From Rhexocercosporidium sp. MPI-PUGE-AT-0058 (taxonomy: Eukaryota > Ascomycota > Leotiomycetes > Helotiales): a stretch of DNA of 64,000 bases. The notes beneath the pieces are model-generated. The model searched no databases and was not told the DNA's origin. It worked only from the letters and a program-made list of their open reading frames with translations. Both the position numbers and the translations under genes were made by a program. The stretch spans positions 1,240,001 to 1,304,000 of the forward strand of contig JAGTJL010000004.1 in the NCBI GenBank assembly GCA_020746875.1. Reading direction: 5' to 3'. Within the stretch, counting starts at the first letter, position 1. Each line of letters opens with the position of its first letter. This document shows, piece after piece, positions 56,927-64,000 of the stretch.

Positions 56927-59367
56927 ATGTCTCGACCAAATCATATGAAAGCTGCTCCGATATTTAAGCAGCCTGCCACACCTGCACCATCAAATCCCAT
57001 TCCTTCTTCATCTCCAGCTTTTGGGACGCCGGCGCATCCCATCAGACCGTTCAATGTCGCGCCCCCAGCTGCAAAAGCCAGTATCCTCCCAGTGATCCTC
57101 CCTCCTGCCACTCTACGACCTTTGGCCTTTCGAACCTTTACAAAGAAGCACAGTCTGACATTGACTTCCTCGGCGCTGCAAGTTCTAGCTTCATTTATTG
57201 GCAGACATTGCGGGACAGAATGGCGAGAAGAGGGGTTAGCAGAGCGCGTGCTGGAGGAAGTTGCGAAGAGCTGGAAAAATCGAAATGGCGGGGTTATTGT
57301 TGATGGTGAAGGCGCTGACTTAAAGGATATACTGAAGAATCTGGAAGGGAGCATGGTAGGGGGAAGGGTAGTTGCAGCGAGGGAATTGAGCAGGCAAAAC
57401 AGTCTTGTTCTGGGGTCTTCACAGAATGGAGAGGTCTCACATACGAGGCTCGGTATCAGGCCGAGTTTGTTGAGCAGAGAGGATAGTCAATCGAGCCTGG
57501 GGATGTCCAGTCTGGATGTGCAGGACGAGGAAGACGACGAAGGTTTACGGGATCCTCGAAAATGGCTGAAAGTGGTGGATGCATTCGAACAACCGAGACT
57601 GGTGTATAATGTTGGCAAGAAACACTTCGACAGGTGTGTACCCAACTTCTGCTACTCGAGTAATATATTAATCTCCCTCTTAGAGATTCCTCAAAACCTT
57701 CGCTCCTACCTCAGGCGTCACATAAAACACAAGTTTTCCGTAACAGATATAACTTGATTCACCAACGACTTCTCAGAAACGAATCTTTCCAGACGCCAAC
57801 TTTTGATACTTCAAAATCCTCTCTTAAGCGATCCTCGTCCAGCTTAGCGACGACTCAGCAAGCCTACAAACTGACGCCAATTGCGAATCTCTTGGGACGA
57901 AGTGGCACCAGTCACATGCTTTTAGGACTCCTGACTATCTCCCCAACCGGAACATTAGCCATCAATGACTTGACTGGAAGCATTGCTCTAGATCTTACTC
58001 ATGCCAAACCAATTCCAGAAGATGGAGCTTGGTTCGCACCTGGTATGATCGTCCTCGTCGACGGGACGTATGAAGAGGATGATCACAATGTCGGCGGGGG
58101 ACTTGGTGGTGTTGGTGGCGTTGGAGGAACTATCGGCGGGAAGTTCATTGGTTTCTTTATTGGTGGACCTCCTTGCGAGAGGAGGAAAGTGACTCTGGGG
58201 CTGACCGGAGCTGATGGCGAGGGTGGCTTGACAGCCGGCGGTGGCTTTGGATGGGTAGACTTTCTAGGTGTTGGCAGTGAGCGTGCTGTTGGATCTAAGA
58301 TGAGGAAACTGGAGCAGAGGCTTATCCGCCCTTCTTCCGTAGAAGAGGCTCTAGGGGGTCGAGGACGAATGATCATCATCGGGGAGGTGAATTTGGACCA
58401 ACCACTAACCCTGCAAGCGTTAAAGAAGCTCCTGGGACTATACGCAGCAGAGCCAGAAGAAGACACACCCATGACCTTCGTACTCATGGGTAACTTCGTG
58501 CAGCACGCAGTCATGGCGCGAGGGGGCAGCGGCGGCAGTATTGAATACAAAGAGTATTTCGACAGCCTAGCCCAAACTCTCTCAGACTACCCGACTCTCC
58601 TCCAGTCCGCAACGTTCATCTTCGTCCCCGGCGACAACGACGGCTGGGCTTCGTCCTTCTCAGCTGGAGCCGCGACGCCTCTTCCCAGGAAAGGCGTACC
58701 CGACATGTTTACCTCGCGTATCAAGCGAGCTTTCGCAACAGCCAACTCAGAAGCCGAGAAAGAACGTGGCAAGAAGACAGACGGCGAGGCGATCTGGACG
58801 AGTAATCCTTCTCGTCTATCACTCTTCGGACCAACTCACGAGATCATCCTGCTGAGAGATAACATGACTGGTCGTCTAAGGCGAACAGCCATCAAATTTT
58901 CCTCTTCAACTACAGCAGACGAGGACGAGGAGATGGACTTGCCTAGCACGCCTCCCCCAGCAACAACAACAACGACAACCAAACCAGCCGCAGAAATGGA
59001 AATCGACACCGAAATCGAAGCAGCAACATCCCACGTCCCACAGCCCGCTGAAGATGACACCGTATCAAGCGACTTACACGCCGCGAGGAAACTTGTCAAG
59101 ACGATCCTCGACCAGGGGTATCTCGCTCCATTCGGTATGGGAATCCGGCCCGTATTATGGGATTACGCGAGTTCGCTACAAGTCTATCCGTTGCCTACTG
59201 CGATGGTTTTGGCGGATACGGAAGCGCCGGCGTTCTGTATCACTTATGAGGGATGTCATGTTATGAATCCGGGGAGTATTATTGCGCCGGGACGGAGAGG
59301 TGTGGCGAAGTGGGTGGAGTATGATATTAGGAATAAGGTTGGGAAGGTTAGGGAAGCGATGTTTTGA
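56927..59367 (+). CDS. DPB2: DNA polymerase epsilon subunit B (Dpb2)
   Basis: Exons 56927-57633 and 57747-59367 give 775 residues, normal for fungal Dpb2. The conserved blocks are LTPIANLLGRSG (OB fold), the calcineurin-like phosphoesterase part with IIIGEVNLDQPLTLQALKKL, FVLMGNFVQ, TFIFVPGDNDG and NPSRLSLFGPTHEI, and the ending CHVMNPGSI. As in other B subunits the phosphoesterase metal ligands are degenerate, so it is structural. It anchors the leading-strand polymerase to CMG helicase. The N-terminal helical part (residues about 60-150) is followed by a flexible Ser-rich linker. A glycine run (GGGLGGVGGVGGT) and a Thr run are lineage-specific inserts. Intron 57634-57746 is 113 nt. Confidence 0.92.
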
Positions 59368-59550
59368 TTTTGAGATTTTGTCATGGAATGGAATGAGGCG
59401 TCTGGGCTGGGCTAGGGACTGGATAATGGGTATCGAATTGCATTGCAAAGGGGGCTGTTACTCATGATATATACAGTGACTGAAAAATCTCAAACCACCC
59501 TATTGTACACTCTCGCTGTGACCTAAACCTTGTTGCTGCGCCAATTAAGA

Positions 59551-62500
59551 CTACGTTAACTTGAACAAATTCTCATCCATGACACCAAACAAGTCCTCAA
59601 TGTCCCTCTGCACCCGCTTAAGCTCCTCACTAAGCTGGCCCGTAACGAGGATGAAAGCGTAGATCATCTCATAATCCTCGTCCTTCACAAGAGGGTTATT
59701 AGGATCCTCTTCCGCGCTCGCTACATTCTTCCTGTAATGGAAGATCTTAGCGAGCAATCTGTCCCGTGCATTCGAAGTATTCGGCAAGGCGTCGCTGAGT
59801 GGGAATTCGAGTTTCAGCGAACTAGCAAGAACTGTTGAATGCTGATTAGCAGAGCTCAGCTTTAATGTGGAATAGGCACGACCTACCTTGGAATAAATGA
59901 CTGATTCTAGCGCACAGCTGTGCTCTCTCATCGGCCGTGTACTTGAGGAGGATGGTCTCTCCTTCACTTGCAGTCAAGTCTTTCTGAATGACTACATTCA
60001 TCGCGTGGAAGGCGTCGAGCATTTTATTTGTCGAATCAATGATCCGTTCATACGCCTTGGCGGGGAATGGCCCTCTCAATTCGAACTCGCTGGCAGCTGC
60101 ACTGCGTAGGTTATCCAATCGGAGGACTGCTCAAGTGTTAGCACGAATGTTTCCAATAGGGGACAGTTACTAACGGTACTGCTGAAGTGCGAACTCTTCG
60201 TTCAAATCCATGTATTGGTTTTGAGACTCGCCTTCCAAAACAGTCGATAGAGGATCCCGCTTCCAGATCAGGCCCATACGGAGCCATAGCAACGAGAGAC
60301 CATCCTTGAACTTGTTACGCGCAGAGATTGGCCATATCATTCTCGTGATAATGAGTCCCCACACACAACCTGCTATCACAGCGACGACTCTGTGCAGCGC
60401 AATCTCAGTGATGATTGGTACGACACCTCCTTCGTCATCATCGTCATCTCCATCTCGGATGGACAAACTGTAGGCATACAGACAAGACAAGTTGTAAGTA
60501 AGCATGATGAAACGTCCGAATGGTCCTTGTCCCTTGACAAGAATGATGTAGAAGCACGGCAAGCTAACCATCCATCCACAAAATGCAAGTCCAAAAGGAT
60601 TACCCTGGGTAATACTCCAGAGGAAACAAGCTATTGCCGCTCCAATGAATGTTCCAATGAATCTACTCCACCCTGTAGTGTTCGAGGCTCCAATGGTCAT
60701 AGCACACACCAACATGTAAGAGAGAAGTCCCCATTCTCCTCTCCACTGCGAATTGGGTGTTAGTGTATGGAACTGTTGTTTGTGAGTCTTTCAGGAAAGG
60801 AAACCTACGTGCTGGTAGAAAGGCCTTGTCAATGGAATAAAGGCGAACATAGCATACAACGAAGCTCCGAATCCAACTTTGACAGCAAACCGGACTACCA
60901 ATTTGTAAGCCACGAGAATGCTAGCATCTGAGGGGACGACCTACCATCATCTCTAGAAAGAACCAATATGACGTTCAATATTTTCCGGTACAGACTCCAC
61001 CTCTTGTCATTTGCAGGAGCCTGCCACTGTCGTGTTTCCCGCCTTTCGAGAACAAGATCGGGGAGATCTTTTGGAAGCATTGGTTCCTGCGGTTGCTGTA
61101 TCAGTCTTTCCTCCTCCTCAGGTACGCCATTGAGACCATCGGCGGCTTGAGAATTCGACTTTCTCCAAAATCGTATCCACTTCCATGATCTTAGATTATC
61201 CTTTCCCGTCCATTCCTTAAGATCTTCAAGGATTGACAGAAACGTTTGCATTTCTTCCGCGAAGGTCTGAAGAGAGAAACTGAAATGTCCACAACTGGCT
61301 GCAACTTCTTCAAAGTCTGCTTCGATACTCTCCGGTCTTTCCCGGTCTAATTCTTTGCTTTTGTAGAGTTCTTTCAGAGCATCGGCTCGAGCACCGCTGT
61401 AAAGTTTTCTATGCCAGCATTAGTGGGGAACCAGGAAACGACAACAAAATCCTAGAATGACAGCGGTAACTTACAATGCCTCAGTGAGACTGCTTTTGAA
61501 ATGGTCATTAATTTTGATCTCGTATTTTGGTCCTTCCCCGAATGGCAGTTCTTGCAGAATCTGGGATAGCGTGTATGCCAGAGACTTCATAGAAGGACCC
61601 AGATGCAGAATGAAGCGAGAAAATATCTCCGAGGGCGTCCGTACTGTTGGCATCGTGGAACTGCTGTAGCTCATGGTACTTGCTTGCCGTTCGAAGTGGT
61701 TTGGAAGTTCATCGTCACGATCTTCTGCGCCGCTACCCTCTTCCGATGCTTCTTCGATCGCAGTCAACACAGCGAATCGGTCTTGCCTACTATTATTCTT
61801 TGGAGACACTAATCCTTCGATCTGAGGAGAATATCGAGAGGAAAGCGGAGTTCCGTTTCCAAAAGTTGAGCTCTCCCTCAAAAGAGAGAATTGGGTCAAT
61901 GCAGCACTTCTCAGGCCGCCGATTGACTGTGCCAGCCGCTGCATACATGTCACAAGACTCACTTGCAATTTGTATTCTTCCTCAGTTCCAAGGAGATAGT
62001 GCTCGAATTTAGCCTCCTTCAGGTTAGTTTTGAGCTTCGTGAACACTGCTTTATGTTTATTTTGAGCCTTGACGAAGGTCGTAGATCTCAGATCTGTTTC
62101 GGAGCCACTGAGAAAGCCTCGAGTAATCAAGGTAAGCATGTCTCCAAAGGAATCTGTGACGTTGATCATGGTTTCTCGTAGCTCTGTACGTGCTGAAATC
62201 GGCCAGAGAAGCAGACTGACGACAGATGTTGATGCCATGCCCATTAGAATCATTTTCATGACCTGGACAATTTTGTCGTTGGAAAACACTCCAACTTGGA
62301 TAGCATTTTCCTTCGTTATCACTACCTTTTGTTAGCAAGACACATACTGTCAGAGCCTTGGCAGCACATACCTGTAATAATAGCCAATGATGCAAGACTG
62401 CAGCTGACACTGACCAAGGGTGCATTATATCTCTGCTTGACCCAGCCGACGAAGCCTAAGCCCCCTCCGATGAACACAATAAGTACCATAATATAGCCCT

Positions 62501-63246
62501 AGATCATGATAGAATTAGCAATCGATACTGACATGTTTACTATTTACGAGATTATACCATACGCATTCTCAGAGATTTAGGAACTTGAGTCTACCCAACA
62601 CTTACAAGTTCAATCATGCCCAGTTGCGACTCAAAGAATACCGAAGTAGCCATACTAGAAACCGAGACAAAGACCGCATAGAAGAAAGCCCCTAGTCCAA
62701 GTATTATAGCCTCCTGCATCGACCCCTGAGATCTACTCGGGTGGAAGTAAACCGTAATAGTGCAGACCAAATGTTTCGAGTCCTGGTGTCCCAGAAAATT
62801 CGCAATGAACGGCAAGAACGTCGCCATGCTCCCCAACAGATACGCCAGCGAGCTCTTAAGAATCCCCTTCGCAGCAGGCGTTTGTAGCCATCCCCAGAGC
62901 TCCCAGCCAGCTTCTACGGTGTTGTCTACGGCCGTCCGAAAGGTTCCTGCTTGAGAGTACGTCCGTCGTAGAGGCAGGATCGAGGTCCCGGAGTTGGTGC
63001 GGACTGGGCCATCGAAGTTCGAGGGGTTGCGGAGGGTTATTTGGCGGCGTACGCGCTCGCCTGTGCCGGGTAGGATGAATGTTCCATTTCTGAGCTTCTG
63101 TGCAGGAGGGAGAAGTTAGCTCTACGTGACGATTGTTGGAAGTTGGAGTCGAGGGCAGATGAAAGCTGGCTTACACCTCGCTTTGAGCGCGAGAATCTGC
63201 GGTTCGATGGCGGCGCAGGGCCATCTGAAGCCGATGGAGAGCTCAT
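59551..63246 (-). CDS. FUSC/DUF2421 multi-pass membrane protein (Bre4-like)
   Basis: About nine exons, of which 63246-63175, 63097-62606, 62498-62372, 62321-61475 and the last, to 59551, were placed by splice sites; total about 1,060 residues. Two hydrophobic blocks are seen. The first (SLAYLLGSMATFLPFIANFLG, AIILGLGAFFYAVFVSVSSMA, IMVLIVFIGGGLGFVGW) is the ArAE_2_N part. The second (FGASLYAMFAFIPLTRPFYQH, WSRFIGTFIGAAIACFLWSI, RVVAVIAGCVWGLIITRMIWP) is FUSC_2, followed by the DUF2421 C-terminus. Long cytosolic loops lie between them. The family includes the yeast brefeldin-A sensitivity protein Bre4 and aromatic-acid exporters; the substrate here is unknown. The ATG at 63246 rather than 63339 matches a short Ser/Pro-rich head. 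Confidence 0.85.
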
Positions 63247-63634
63247 AGTGGTCCTTTCATGATCCGAGTCGCGGTAGCTGCAGAAGCTGGAAAGTGGGAA
63301 GGGAAGTGAAGGTTGTGTCGATATTGACTTTGAGCTCAACTGGGTAGGGCGGCGGCTGGATCGAAGCTACCCCGGATTCGAGCGGCTTTCCCGTTGCAGG
63401 GGACATCCATGTGTGTGTGGGACTCGAAAGGCATGTTGAGCACATGGCATTTTTAGGCGTGTCAGTCGATCCTTACCCATATCTACTTTAGGTATCACAA
63501 TTAAAGGTGTGCAAGTAATCTGTCTTACCTGTTCAATTGTGTCACTTTATTTAAGCCGGAATTTTGCTTAGATGTGATGAGTACAGTACATCGTAATGCA
63601 TAAGGTGTTTTGGTCTATCCTCCAATTCCTCCCT
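63247..63634. other. Intergenic, no gene seen
   Basis: Between the Aip1 stop and the FUSC gene start; same-strand neighbours. Only promoter-like sequence is expected. Confidence 0.5.
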
Positions 63635-64000
63635 CTACTCTACACCTGCCACAGTCCAGATCTTCAAGGCTGCATCTCCACCAGTACTAGCAATCTTCTT
63701 CCCACCATCAACCCACGAGACACCATTCACACCATCCTTGTGTGCATTGGCAGCCTTCACTCTCTTTCCCGGTGCCGCGAGACTCCAAACGAAAACATTG
63801 GTATCTAAACCACCGCTTACAGCATGCGTTCCCGCAGCATTCCATGCAATACAAGTGACTCTTGCAGTATGAGCAGACCATCGATCTGTTTTGACGTCCC
63901 AAGAACTAGTCTCGTAAACAACGATCTTCCCTGATGAGTTTCCAACAGCGAGTAGAGATCCGTCTGGCGAGAATTCCAATGCTGTGATCTGTGCCGTTGA
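63635..64000 (-). CDS. AIP1: Actin-interacting protein 1 (Aip1/WDR1), C-terminal part
   Basis: The gene runs off the window edge; only the last 121 residues are seen. Three WD40 blades are visible: ITALEFSPDGSLLAVGNSSG, ARVTCIAWNAAGTHAVSGGL followed by DTNVFVWSL, and NAHKDGVNGVSWVDGGKKI ending DAALKIWTVAGVE. The DTNVFVWS and KAANAHKDGVN segments are those of the last blades of Aip1, which works with cofilin to take apart actin filaments. No intron is seen in this part. Assignment to Aip1 rather than another WD40 protein is fairly secure from these motifs. Confidence 0.85.
   Translation of the reverse strand, partial: STAQITALEFSPDGSLLAVGNSSGKIVVYETSSWDVKTDRWSAHTARVTCIAWNAAGTHAVSGGLDTNVFVWSLAAPGKRVKAANAHKDGVNGVSWVDGGKKIASTGGDAALKIWTVAGVE

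Noticed and set aside
1..64000. CRISPR arrays, bacterial operons, riboswitches
   Set aside because: No regularly spaced direct repeats with unique spacers were seen, and the intron-rich gene structure is fungal.

Overview
The window is nuclear DNA of a filamentous ascomycete (Pezizomycotina; the gene set suggests Leotiomycetes, but that last step is inference). Evidence: genes on both strands separated by 0.3-2 kb, introns mostly 44-170 nt with GT-AG ends and CTAAC/CTGAC-type branch sites, and typical fungal families (Zn2Cys6 regulator, LaeA-like methyltransferase, GH65 acid trehalase, Inn1/Fic1-like C2 protein, Hrp1, Gyp1, SUR7/claudin-like protein). I rebuilt gene models by joining exons at splice sites. 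For most multi-exon models the summed exon length is a whole number of codons, which supports them.

Layout. 0-2 kb: an RBR ubiquitin-ligase gene broken by a stop and two frameshifts. 2.6-4 kb: SAM methyltransferase (-). 5.9-9.9 kb: PLP decarboxylase and an ankyrin protein with a STAND-type N-terminus (+). 10.5-13.6 kb: secreted acid trehalase (-). 15-21 kb: DUF985 cupin (+), dynamin-like GTPase (-), lipocalin-like protein (-). 22.5-28.2 kb: C2 cytokinesis protein and a secreted alpha/beta hydrolase (-). 29.9-34.2 kb: Zn2Cys6 regulator (+), TMEM234-type membrane protein (+), and a five-exon gene for an unrecognised 189-aa protein (-). 35.4-39.7 kb: proteasome alpha1 (-), WKF-domain nuclear protein (+), four-TM SUR7-like protein (+).

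From about 39.7 to 47.1 kb lies a gene-poor, decayed island. It holds an inverted repeat with long C/G runs and three pseudogenes. Many of their stops are what C-to-T change of CAG, CAA or CGA would give, which resembles old repeat-induced point mutation. The island ends at the most striking feature of the window: a tRNA-Leu(UAA) gene at 47097-47253 carrying the usual anticodon-loop intron and also a 54-nt insert at the T-stem/T-loop junction. That insert starts GTAAGA, contains a perfect TACTAAC and ends AAG, like a spliceosomal intron. Removing both inserts gives an 83-nt tRNA-Leu with perfect T-stem and anticodon-stem pairing.

47.6-64 kb is dense housekeeping DNA: phytanoyl-CoA dioxygenase-like (+), Hrp1/Nab4 with a 1,022-nt first-RRM-proximal intron (-), Gyp1 RabGAP (+), NASP/Hif1/Sim3 histone chaperone (-), DNA polymerase epsilon subunit B (+), a FUSC/DUF2421 membrane protein (-), and the 3' end of the actin-interacting protein Aip1 (-). 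The chaperone and polymerase genes diverge from a 275-bp promoter with two ACGCGT boxes, the MBF cell-cycle motif, which fits co-expression at S phase.
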